From Candidatus Treponema excrementipullorum (GTDB lineage: Bacteria; Spirochaetota; Spirochaetia; Treponematales; Treponemataceae), in contig JAHLFV010000057.1 of NCBI GenBank assembly GCA_018883625.1, forward strand, positions 1 to 7,832: a DNA stretch of 7,832 nt. The letters run 5' to 3'. Within the stretch, counting starts at the first letter, position 1; each line of letters begins with the position of its first letter. The notes under the pieces are model-generated. The model made no database searches. It was not told the DNA's origin and saw nothing but the letters and a program-made list of their open reading frames with translations. This document shows positions 1-5,838 of this stretch, in pieces. The position numbers and the translations under genes were made by a program.

Positions 1-1842
1 GAAAAACATCCTCTGGCAGGTTTCGAAAATGATTACTACCCCTATTCCATCGTTGTCAATATTGACAAGCGATACAGTGAAGAAATAAAGCCCATTTCTC
101 GATTTGTTGTGGGAATGTCCCAATCGGCTGCATTGCTTTCCATGGATAAGATAGCAAATTTGTTGGAAACAATGGAACATACAGACGGCGATGTGATCTT
201 TACCTTAGCATTATGGGCAAACGAAAATCCGCCTGTAGAAGGCAATGCTTATTTACACCCAAAAGGTTCACAACTTTTTTTAGACTCCATAGCTGATCCA
301 GAAAACTGCGGTGTTGTTATTTTGCAGGATGTACCTAACTTTACTTCTACCGATATAGTAGTTATCCCGGGGACGAACGGCAACATGGCTCCTCTGTGGA
401 TTTTGCAACAACTCCCCATCACTACAGACTATCGCTCTATTTTGACCCATAAATTAAACATTACAGATACAAATCCTGTTCTAGAGTCATTTTTAAATGC
501 ACAGGCTCCCGCTCTGGTTATTGAATATAACAGCAACAATGTAAATCATCAAGAAAAAGTTTTTGCTGCTGTGGAAACCATGATTACAAACTTTCCCATA
601 GAAACTAATGAATACAATGACAGTAAAAATTATATAGCATTGGGTCTGAAAGAAAATATATGGGTTACAGAACATACCCTGATTATGATATATCTATTAA
701 TCATTTTTGTTGTTATTGCTCTTATCAGCGGTGTTTCTTTTTTGGGAAAAAAAGGATTAGAAAAACAAGCGGAATTTAAGAGAATTTGGTATCTCATACC
801 TATAACCATTTTTATCTCTTTTGTCTCTCTACTACTAGGCGATTTCCTTGTTTCAAAAATTTTTGAAATTCAGTCAGAAAATACGTTGCCCATCATTGCA
901 GCAAAAACACTTTGTTCTTTTGTTTTTGTATCGATAATTTATATTATCCAAGTACAATTACGCATACCTATAACCCAATTTGCCTATGGTTTTCTATTAA
1001 CGTTGTCCGGTATTTTAAATATTATCATTTTTTCTTCCATCGATTTGGTTTTGTTAGTAGTTTTTTTGGCAGAATACCTTATTATCTATTTCACTCGGCT
1101 GGCCAGAAGACTTTGGGCTTTAACCCTTTCCATGTTTTTAATGTTAATTCCATTTATTCCTTATCTATTGAGTATTTGGGACTATTCTTCTTTTGATAAA
1201 CTTCTTTTTATTGTGTATGATTCTCAACTATTTAATCTTCTCTATGCCTGTATACTAATACCTTTTCAAATAATGTGGTTACGTATTCTGGTAAGAATAA
1301 CAATTTTAGGGATTAGAAAAAATATCCCTACTCTTAAGATGTGGACTATCTCTGTAGGTTTATTGGTGGCAATGTTGATTGTCATTATTGGAATATTCAT
1401 CGCAGGCTATTACCTACTGATAGGCAAAACACCAGCGGACACCGTCGGAAACACCCCGATTCCTCAATATAAGTATCAATCTATCGGTGAACAGGAAAAT
1501 CTAGCCATTGATATTACGGTACATGAAACAACTTATTTGGAACTGAGAAACGTTGACATACAAATTTCTTCTGATTTGCCCATTTTACGGTATGAAGTAT
1601 CTGTAAAAACAGAAAATATTTTACCGGTGTACGACTCTGTTATGGACTACACTATTTCACATGAAGACGGGAAAAATATAGCCCGTTTTATTATTCCTGA
1701 CTATCCTGCACATACTACCAATTTCAGTTACATAGCTGATAAAAACTGTCAGCAGGAAATCGAAATTGTTGCTTACGTAGCTTTAGGGGAGCAATTATGT
1801 GCTGTAGCAAAAAAAGATATCATTTTATCTCCACAACAATAG
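1..1842 (+). CDS. Polytopic membrane protein with extracytoplasmic domains, 5' end cut by window
   Basis: The frame is open from base 1, so the gene starts upstream of the window; the GTG at 109 is internal. The 613 visible residues fall into three parts. Residues 1-225 are a soluble alpha/beta region. Residues about 226-472 hold roughly eight hydrophobic segments (near 226-248, 262-284, 297-319, 326-345, 348-366, 370-392, 411-436, 448-472). Residues about 475-613 are polar and beta-rich, probably outside the membrane. I do not recognise the family with certainty. The soluble part, with a helix followed by 'DGDVIFTLALWANE', 'HPKGSQLFLDSI' and 'CGVVILQDV', vaguely recalls an M28-type aminopeptidase fold with a membrane tail, but the metal-ligand region lies off the window or is degenerate, so this is only a guess. 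The stop is 10 bases before dinB, suggesting one transcript. Coding status is near certain; function is unknown. Confidence 0.85.
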   Translation, partial: EKHPLAGFENDYYPYSIVVNIDKRYSEEIKPISRFVVGMSQSAALLSMDKIANLLETMEHTDGDVIFTLALWANENPPVEGNAYLHPKGSQLFLDSIADPENCGVVILQDVPNFTSTDIVVIPGTNGNMAPLWILQQLPITTDYRSILTHKLNITDTNPVLESFLNAQAPALVIEYNSNNVNHQEKVFAAVETMITNFPIETNEYNDSKNYIALGLKENIWVTEHTLIMIYLLIIFVVIALISGVSFLGKKGLEKQAEFKRIWYLIPITIFISFVSLLLGDFLVSKIFEIQSENTLPIIAAKTLCSFVFVSIIYIIQVQLRIPITQFAYGFLLTLSGILNIIIFSSIDLVLLVVFLAEYLIIYFTRLARRLWALTLSMFLMLIPFIPYLLSIWDYSSFDKLLFIVYDSQLFNLLYACILIPFQIMWLRILVRITILGIRKNIPTLKMWTISVGLLVAMLIVIIGIFIAGYYLLIGKTPADTVGNTPIPQYKYQSIGEQENLAIDITVHETTYLELRNVDIQISSDLPILRYEVSVKTENILPVYDSVMDYTISHEDGKNIARFIIPDYPAHTTNFSYIADKNCQQEIEIVAYVALGEQLCAVAKKDIILSPQQ

Positions 1843-1852
1843 AGAGAGCGGT

Positions 1853-3046
1853 ATGTTTCTTCATGTTGACCTGGATGCTTTTTATGCTTCGGTAGAACGG
1901 CTTGATAATCCCAACCTCATAGGTAAACCTATTATTGTGGGAGCCACTCCCGGATCAAAACGAGGTGTAGTTGCCACCTGTTCTTATGAAGCTCGTGCCT
2001 ACGGTGTGCATTCTGCCATGCCCATAGATGAAGCCTATAGGTTATGTCCTGAAGGTATTTTTTTACCCACTAATATGAAACGATATCAAGAGAAGTCTCA
2101 TGAGGTTATGAAAATTTTTTATGATTTCTCTCCTGAAGTTCATCAAATTTCTATAGATGAGGCCTTTATCGATTTGACCGGAACAGAAAGACTTTTCGGC
2201 CCTCCTGAAACAACTGCCGTACAACTTAAAAAAATAGTGTTGGAAAAAACAGGACTTACAGTTTCTGTGGGATTAGCTGCAAATAAATATATTGCAAAAA
2301 TTGCTTCGGGAATATCAAAACCTGACGGATTTTATTTTGTACCTCCCGGTTCGGAAGAAGATTTTATGCTAACATTGCCGTTAAAAAAAGTATGGGGTGT
2401 GGGAGCAAAAACATTAAATAAATTAAACGCTTCTGGATTCCATACCGTAGAAGATATCCGCCATTGTTCCTTGGATACTTTGCAAAAAATTTTAGGAGAA
2501 GCCTCAGGACTTTTTGTATACAAAGCCGTTCGGGGCAACCCCGATACAACTTTTTCAGAAATTCCTAAAAGTCGTTCCATAAGTGCAGAAAACACGTACG
2601 GGGAAGATTTAACAGACAGATATGAAATCGGAACGGCTTTAATGGAACTTGCTCAAACTGTCATGTTTCGTTTAATCAAAGAAGGATGGCAAAGTCACAC
2701 AGTCCATGTAAAAATTCGCTATCGGGATTTTACCACCTGTTCCGTCCAAGAGACCGGTGAAACCTGTATTACCTCTTCGGAGGAAGTGTATAAAACGGCT
2801 TCCCGACTTTTTGATAAAAAATACAACGGAAGCCCAATCCGATTGTTGGGGGTGGGTCTTTTGAATTTAGAGCCTGCCGGAAGCCCCACACAACAGGACT
2901 TGTTTGATTTTGGCAAAGAAAAAAAACAAAAACTGGATCAAGTGGTGTTGGATTTAAAAACAAAAAACCCCGGCATTCCCATTACCAAGGCTCGACTACT
3001 CAATAAAACTCAAACTCCCAACGCTTCGGAAAAAGGAGATTTATAA
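1853..3046 (+). CDS. dinB: DNA polymerase IV (Y-family translesion polymerase)
   Basis: Low-fidelity polymerase that copies past damaged bases and binds the sliding clamp. The 397 residues carry all family marks. HVDLDAFYASVE (4-15) supplies catalytic Asp6 and the aromatic steric gate Tyr11. SYEARAYGVHSAMP (44-57) is the fingers motif. SIDEAFIDLTG (100-110) supplies catalytic Asp102 and Glu103. VGLAANKYIAKIASG (139-153) completes the palm. A helix-hairpin-helix follows at about 181-202 (WGVGAKTLNKL). The little-finger domain spans about 240-340, with KSRSISAENTYG at 239-250. QQDLF at 347-351 fits a C-terminal beta-clamp-binding motif. Length is slightly above E. coli DinB (351). The start is the first ATG after the upstream stop, with only a weak purine-rich ribosome site (GAGAG), so coupling to the membrane-protein gene is likely. 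No SOS box could be judged, because the promoter would lie outside the window. Confidence 0.97.
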   Translation: MFLHVDLDAFYASVERLDNPNLIGKPIIVGATPGSKRGVVATCSYEARAYGVHSAMPIDEAYRLCPEGIFLPTNMKRYQEKSHEVMKIFYDFSPEVHQISIDEAFIDLTGTERLFGPPETTAVQLKKIVLEKTGLTVSVGLAANKYIAKIASGISKPDGFYFVPPGSEEDFMLTLPLKKVWGVGAKTLNKLNASGFHTVEDIRHCSLDTLQKILGEASGLFVYKAVRGNPDTTFSEIPKSRSISAENTYGEDLTDRYEIGTALMELAQTVMFRLIKEGWQSHTVHVKIRYRDFTTCSVQETGETCITSSEEVYKTASRLFDKKYNGSPIRLLGVGLLNLEPAGSPTQQDLFDFGKEKKQKLDQVVLDLKTKNPGIPITKARLLNKTQTPNASEKGDL

Positions 3047-3066
3047 AACTTAGGAAAGTTTTATAA
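3041..3066. terminator. AT-rich hairpin between convergent genes, overlapping the dinB stop
   Basis: TTATAAAACTT (3041-3051), loop AGGA, then AAGTTTTATAA (3056-3066) form a perfect 11-bp inverted repeat. It includes the dinB TAA and ends 5 bases before the stop of the convergent acetyltransferase gene. On the + strand it is followed by a T-rich but interrupted stretch. The stem has only two G-C pairs and no clean U-tract, so it is a weak candidate bidirectional terminator. Confidence 0.4.
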
Positions 3067-3071
3067 TTTAG

Positions 3072-3572
3072 CTATTTTACTTTTCCGTAAATACACAAAT
3101 CATATATATTGCCGTTTTTTACAACTGCTTTTTTCATTAAACCTTCAAGAACAAAGTTATTTTTTTCCAATACCTTTCTTGAAGCCCAATTGGGTTCGTA
3201 AACTGAACCGGTAATTCTGATAATATTCAATCTTTCAAACGCAATTTTACAAATCTGTCTCACCGCCTCTGTCATAATTCCTTGAGAATATTTTTCTGGA
3301 AGTAAAAAATAACCGATTTCGGCGTCTTGACGGTATACATCTCCCTTTTGTTCAACAGAAATATTCCCTACCACTTCATTATCAACAACTATTTTACGAA
3401 ATATTCCGTCTTTTTCTTCGCTCTTGTTCACCATATCCAGCCACCAATCGGCAGATTCTGCGGTATATGGATCAGGTATTCGATCCGATAAATAAGTTCT
3501 GTCAATTGCGTTACAAATCTTTATCAAACTTTGTTTATCTTCCGAAGACCAATTTTTTAACTCAATATTCAT
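3072..3572 (-). CDS. GNAT-family N-acetyltransferase, RimJ/RimL-like
   Basis: Acetyl-CoA-dependent transferase of the Acetyltransf_3 type, which acts on protein N-termini, amino acids or small molecules; the substrate cannot be read here. The 166 residues have the usual length and order: N-terminal strand and 'WLDMV' helix (to about 50), beta4 'DAEIGYFLLPEKY' (83-95), the acetyl-CoA pyrophosphate loop SQGIMTEAV (96-104; canonical Q/RxxGxG/A, here with I in place of G), and the late 'NWASRKVLEKNNFVLEG' element (128-144). The ATG at 3572 has a short GGG-containing ribosome site (TAGGGT) seven bases upstream. A TATAAA (3612 to 3607, minus) could be its -10, but no good -35 is present. It is transcribed alone, between the tRNA terminator and dinB. 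Confidence 0.92.
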   Translation of the reverse strand: MNIELKNWSSEDKQSLIKICNAIDRTYLSDRIPDPYTAESADWWLDMVNKSEEKDGIFRKIVVDNEVVGNISVEQKGDVYRQDAEIGYFLLPEKYSQGIMTEAVRQICKIAFERLNIIRITGSVYEPNWASRKVLEKNNFVLEGLMKKAVVKNGNIYDLCIYGKVK

Positions 3573-3639
3573 TTTTTTACCCTAGAATATAAATTTTACA
3601 CATATTTTTATAGACGACATCTTTATACTTCATAAAGAA

Positions 3640-3692
3640 ATAAAAAAAGGCTGTCCTTGAGGGAAGTACTTGAAAACTCCCAAGACAGCCTT
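3640..3692 (-). terminator. Intrinsic terminator after tRNA-Glu
   Basis: On the minus strand AAGGCTGT (3692-3685) pairs with ACAGCCTT (3654-3647). The stem continues inward through CTTGGGA pairing with TCCCTCAAG with one or two bulged bases. The hairpin is followed at once by seven T's and a T-rich tail. It begins about six bases past the tRNA-Glu 3' end and separates the tRNA from the acetyltransferase gene downstream. Confidence 0.88.
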
Positions 3693-3698
3693 CCATTT

Positions 3699-3770
3699 CA
3701 GTCCCTACGGGAATCGAACCCGTCTTTAAAGATTGAGAATCTTTTGTCCTAACCGATAGACGAAGGGACC
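3699..3770 (-). tRNA. tRNA-Glu (anticodon CTC)
   Basis: Read on the minus strand, the 72 bases fold as a cloverleaf: acceptor GGTCCCT with AGGGACT, D arm GTCT...GGAC with loop ATCGGTTA, anticodon stem AAAGA/TCTTT closing loop TTCTCAA with anticodon CTC, four-base variable region, and T arm ACGGG-TTCGATT-CCCGT. The anticodon decodes GAG (Glu). The discriminator is G, as in many tRNA-Glu, and CCA is not encoded. With this register the first pair is G1-U72, a wobble, so the ends could be off by one. A terminator follows immediately. Confidence 0.95.
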
Positions 3771-3801
3771 GTACAATTTTGTAACCGATAACTCTAATTA
3801 C

Positions 3802-3831
3802 AAAAAAAGCTGAACATCAGTTCAGCTTTTT
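3802..3831 (-). terminator. Intrinsic terminator abutting tRNA-Gln
   Basis: GCTGAAC (3809-3815), loop ATCA, GTTCAGC (3820-3826), flanked by an A-run and a T-run that extend the stem to 12 bp. On the minus strand the hairpin is followed by seven T's. Its first A's are the discriminator region of tRNA-Gln, so there is no gap between tRNA and terminator. Because both flanks are A/T runs it could also work on the + strand. It lies between the two tRNA genes. Confidence 0.8.
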
Positions 3832-3900
3832 CCCCAAGGAGGATTCGAACCCCCACAATCAGAACCAGAATCTGAGGTGCTACCATTACACAATCGGGGA
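3830..3900 (-). tRNA. tRNA-Gln (anticodon CTG)
   Basis: The minus strand gives a 71-base cloverleaf: acceptor TCCCCGA with TTGGGGA (one G-U pair), D arm with AATGGTAGC, anticodon stem TCAGA/TCTGA around loop TTCTGGT with anticodon CTG, and T arm GGGGG-TTCGAAT-CCTCC. CTG decodes CAG (Gln), and the weak U1-A72 first pair is typical of tRNA-Gln. CCA is not encoded, so 3' CCA must be added by a nucleotidyltransferase. A good promoter lies just upstream and a terminator directly at the 3' end. Confidence 0.95.
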
Positions 3901-3915
3901 ATGCAATGTATGGGT

Positions 3916-3944
3916 ATACTATATCAAATAAAAAAAAATGTCAA
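3916..3944 (-). promoter_or_regulatory. Sigma-70 promoter of tRNA-Gln
   Basis: On the minus strand a perfect -35 TTGACA (3944-3939) is followed by a T-run spacer. The -10 is either TATAGT (3923-3918, spacing 15) or TAGTAT (3921-3916, spacing 17). The tRNA begins 15 bases beyond. The -35 also forms half of a small inverted repeat TGTCA-ATA-TGACA (3939-3951 on +). Confidence 0.7.
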
Positions 3945-3963
3945 TATGACAACCCTTTTATTT

Positions 3964-4863
3964 TTAACATTCTTCCCCAAGTAAATCATAAAGATGACCG
4001 GAATTGACAGATACAGTATTTTCTATAAAACTGAGACTACCATCGGTGTTTCTTCTGTATTGCAAGATAAAAGGATCAAGTCTTCCTTCAAATTTAATTT
4101 CCAAACAATCATTTCCCTTATCATCACAAAAAACCCGGGACCAAGAGGTGTTCAGTCCTGCAAAAGAAATCCCGTCATTTAAAATATCCGGTATTTTTTG
4201 ACTTTCACTTTTAGTTGCTTCCCGTATAAATTCCAGATTTTTCGGAAATACTATTTTAAAATCCCTGTTGTCTTTATAATCAGCAGTAAAATAAAGCATG
4301 TAACATGAATCCCATGCAAAAATAATCCGAATAGGTTTAATGAGTATGGGAACTGTACAATTTTTATCGTTTTCCTTGCTGTATACAAAAACACTTTTTT
4401 TGTTCAGTAAAGCCTCCAAAAACTGCTCTGCCCCAACCCAACAAATATTTTTCGGAAAGGCAATCTGTATTTCTTCTCTGCAAAAATCCTGTTGTATAAG
4501 CTCCATATTTGCGCAGTGTTCCAAAAAATTTTGTAATCTGTCACTAAGGATCTGTCCAAAAGTTGTACCAACAAAAAGCGACCCTAGTATTCCCCGGGCA
4601 AGAGCTAAAACAGACATATCCTCCTTAGTGTACACTATATCCAATAATGACCATTTGTAATTATAAAAATAACGATGGTTTTCCTCAAAAATTGGAGCAT
4701 CGAATTCTGTCTGAAGATACAATAAATCCCTTTGAATGGTACGGCATGAAATACCTGTTTCCTTGGCAATATCCCGTACCGAAATTCCCCCAGTATGGTG
4801 TTTCCGCAACAACTCATCTATTTTAATCAAACGGATAAAACTGTTTTTATATTTTTCAGCCAT
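3964..4863 (-). CDS. HTH-WYL domain transcriptional regulator
   Basis: Predicted DNA-binding regulator of the winged-helix plus WYL architecture. WYL proteins commonly sense a ligand, often nucleic acid or nucleotide, and occur near stress and defence genes. In the 299 residues, about 8-60 form the winged helix (ISVRDIAKETGISCRTIQRDLLYLQ, about 27-51, holds the recognition helix). A helical linker follows to about 140. The WYL-like sheet is at about 145-212, and a C-terminal domain runs to the end (250-299, 'CLEIKFEG..DPFILQY'). The signature itself is worn: W-Y-L reads C-Y-M at 187-189 within 'AWDSCYMLYF'. The frame is open to a GTG at 4929, but those 22 codons overlap the zinc-ribbon gene in another frame, so I place the start at the ATG at 4863. 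No Shine-Dalgarno site precedes it; the upstream stop is 11 bases away, which points to translational coupling. Confidence 0.9.
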   Translation of the reverse strand: MAEKYKNSFIRLIKIDELLRKHHTGGISVRDIAKETGISCRTIQRDLLYLQTEFDAPIFEENHRYFYNYKWSLLDIVYTKEDMSVLALARGILGSLFVGTTFGQILSDRLQNFLEHCANMELIQQDFCREEIQIAFPKNICWVGAEQFLEALLNKKSVFVYSKENDKNCTVPILIKPIRIIFAWDSCYMLYFTADYKDNRDFKIVFPKNLEFIREATKSESQKIPDILNDGISFAGLNTSWSRVFCDDKGNDCLEIKFEGRLDPFILQYRRNTDGSLSFIENTVSVNSGHLYDLLGEEC

Positions 4864-4874
4864 AAATACGGGAA

Positions 4875-5039
4875 TTACCAGCGGACGGTAAGATCCTCGC
4901 GACAGCGACTTTTTCCGCATTTTGGACACTTAACCGGAATGAGAGGCAATAGAGGCTTTTTATCTGAAAATCTGTTACCGCAATCGGGACAATAATAAAA
5001 TACGTTTTCTCCCGGTTTAGGCTCGCGTAAAGTTGACAT
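4875..5039 (-). CDS. Small zinc-ribbon protein (54 aa)
   Basis: A short gene that length-filtered gene calling would miss. It has a strong ribosome site, AAGGAGG, six bases before the ATG. The product begins MSTLREPKPGENVFYYCPDC and carries two knuckles, CPDC at 17-20 and CPKC at 38-41, spaced like a rubredoxin or zinc-ribbon fold, and ends in a basic RCREDLTVRW tail. Four cysteines in two CPxCG units should bind one zinc. The stop is 11 bases before the ATG of the WYL regulator, and that gene has no ribosome site of its own, so the two are probably translated together. The specific role is unknown; a nucleic-acid or protein-binding accessory of the regulator is a reasonable guess. Confidence 0.8.
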   Translation of the reverse strand: MSTLREPKPGENVFYYCPDCGNRFSDKKPLLPLIPVKCPKCGKSRCREDLTVRW

Positions 5040-5084
5040 ATATTCCTCCTTGATACCAAATTGTTCCTATCACACTGCAACATA

Positions 5085-5094
5085 ATGATATCAT
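5085..5094. promoter_or_regulatory. Palindrome in the presumed promoter of the zinc-ribbon/WYL pair
   Basis: ATGATATCAT is a perfect 10-bp palindrome about 46 bases upstream of the zinc-ribbon ATG. It contains TATCAT, a possible -10 read on the minus strand, with a poor -35 (TGGCAA) 17 bases before it. The position would suit an operator for the WYL regulator, but a 10-bp palindrome in AT-rich DNA can be chance. Confidence 0.3.
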
Positions 5095-5120
5095 ACAAAT
5101 ATGGATTTTGCCACATGTAT

Positions 5121-5227
5121 TTAATGTTCTTTTAGTATTTTTCTTAAATCATCTACAGGTTGCGAGTTACAATTCCTTGGAGATTCTTTAAACGCTGTAT
5201 CTGTCCATTAGAAGGGATTGGTGCCAC
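5121..5227 (-). pseudogene. Possible decayed coding remnant downstream of the LRAT gene
   Basis: The gap between the LRAT stop and the zinc-ribbon gene holds two short open stretches in different minus-strand frames. GTG at 5227 opens 24 codons ending at 5153 (VAPIPSNGQIQRLKNLQGIV...), with GAGG seven bases before the GTG. A second frame ending at 5121 reads ...SQPVDDLRKILKEH-stop. Joined by a frameshift they vaguely resemble a short helical tail such as a SHOCT domain. Neither is convincing alone; this may simply be noncoding. Confidence 0.2.
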
Positions 5228-5229
5228 TT

Positions 5230-5685
5230 TTAATCCTCGTTGTTATTATTTTTATTGGCAATCGCCACAGCGGCTGCAAGTCCTGCAAGACCAACAGCTA
5301 CAGCTGCCGTTGTTCCCAATGCATTGTTTACCTGTTTGGAAACTTTTCTTCCGTATTTGCACCAGTACGCAAAATGTTCGCAATTATTAAATACAAGGTT
5401 ATACTCACCTTTTCCTTGTCCCACCAAAGACTTTGCTCTGGCTACTGTATCTGCAGCAGAAAAAATCGACTGTCCGTGGCGCTCCGGTTCTATTTCCAAC
5501 ACATCACCCCGGGTAAAATAAGATAAATCTGTTTCCTGAATGTGGGCATCTTTTGCATTTGTTTCGTTTTCTTTTTTTGCAGCAAAGTGTACAACTCTGT
5601 TATTTCCTACATAAACGCCATAATGTTTGTAAAGTCCCCTATTTACAAAAATAATATCACCGGGTTCAGGATTTTTTTCTGTCAT
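5230..5685 (-). CDS. LRAT-domain (NlpC/P60 superfamily) protein with C-terminal membrane anchor
   Basis: Member of the lecithin:retinol acyltransferase-like papain-fold group, whose eukaryotic members (LRAT, HRASLS/PLAAT) are thiol acyltransferases or phospholipases; bacterial members are poorly characterised. In the 151 residues, PGDIIFV (8-14) is the usual opening strand. KHYGVYVGNNRVVHF (20-34) carries His21 and His33. NNCEHFAYWCKYG (100-112) carries the hallmark NCEHF with nucleophile Cys102. These match the His-His-Cys catalytic set, so the enzyme looks active. Residues about 123-143 are small and hydrophobic (TTAAVAVGLAGLAAAVA), a likely membrane helix, followed by a polar Asn-rich tail. 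That mirrors the C-terminal anchor of HRASLS proteins. The ATG at 5685 has AGGAGG ten bases upstream. No terminator follows, so read-through into the zinc-ribbon/WYL pair is possible. Acyl transfer, phospholipase or peptidase activity cannot be told apart. Confidence 0.85.
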   Translation of the reverse strand: MTEKNPEPGDIIFVNRGLYKHYGVYVGNNRVVHFAAKKENETNAKDAHIQETDLSYFTRGDVLEIEPERHGQSIFSAADTVARAKSLVGQGKGEYNLVFNNCEHFAYWCKYGRKVSKQVNNALGTTAAVAVGLAGLAAAVAIANKNNNNED

Positions 5686-5727
5686 AAGATTCTTTCCTCC
5701 TGTACATTTTGCATCATTTTCTAGTGT

Positions 5728-5740
5728 AATAGTATACAGT
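5728..5740 (-). promoter_or_regulatory. Candidate -10 region and TATAC-box upstream of the LRAT gene
   Basis: On the minus strand this reads ACTGTATACTATT. TATACT (5736-5731) is one mismatch from the sigma-70 -10 and lies 46 bases before the start codon, leaving a leader that contains the ribosome site. No recognisable -35 is present; the upstream DNA is nearly pure A/T. The 12 bases AATAGTATACAG (5728-5739, +) recur exactly at 6896-6907 by the sigma-factor control region. The element could be a regulator half-site or a -10 used by an alternative sigma. Confidence 0.45.
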
Positions 5741-5774
5741 ATATTTATATTTTAATATATATACATAGAATAAT

Positions 5775-5809
5775 AAAAAACGGTTGGAAAAGTAAAACTC
5801 TTCCAACCG
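5775..5809 (-). terminator. Intrinsic terminator of the sigma-factor gene
   Basis: On the minus strand CGGTTGGAA (5809-5801) pairs with TTCCAACCG (5789-5781), with three further inner pairs (AGT/ACT) after one mismatch and a three-base loop, followed by TTTTTT. It lies 30 bases past the sigma-factor stop and insulates that gene from the LRAT gene. Confidence 0.92.
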
Positions 5810-5838
5810 CACAAAAAGGAGGATATTGATAAAAGAGA

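Noticed and set aside
912..1196. Open + strand frame of 94 codons inside the membrane-protein gene
   Set aside because: Lies fully within a long conserved-looking gene in another frame; composition is a Phe/Tyr-rich shadow and no ribosome site is present.
3600..3960. tRNA-associated integration site or mobile element
   Set aside because: No integrase, no repeat of a tRNA 3' end elsewhere in the window; the repeats here are terminators.
4340..4660. Open + strand frame of 106 codons
   Set aside because: Antisense to the WYL regulator; Ser/Cys/Lys-rich shadow with no motif.
4864..4929. GTG-initiated N-terminal extension of the WYL regulator
   Set aside because: These codons overlap the zinc-ribbon gene in another frame, and the extension (basic, Ser-rich) is not part of a winged helix; the ATG at 4863 is at the family's normal start.
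5085..5115. TGGCAA as part of a second sigma-54 promoter upstream of the zinc-ribbon gene
   Set aside because: No GC lies 10 bases after the GG; the -12 element is missing.
5814..5838. AAGGAGG on the + strand followed by TTG
   Set aside because: The reading frames that follow are antisense to the sigma-factor 3' end and close within a few dozen codons without motif; likely chance.
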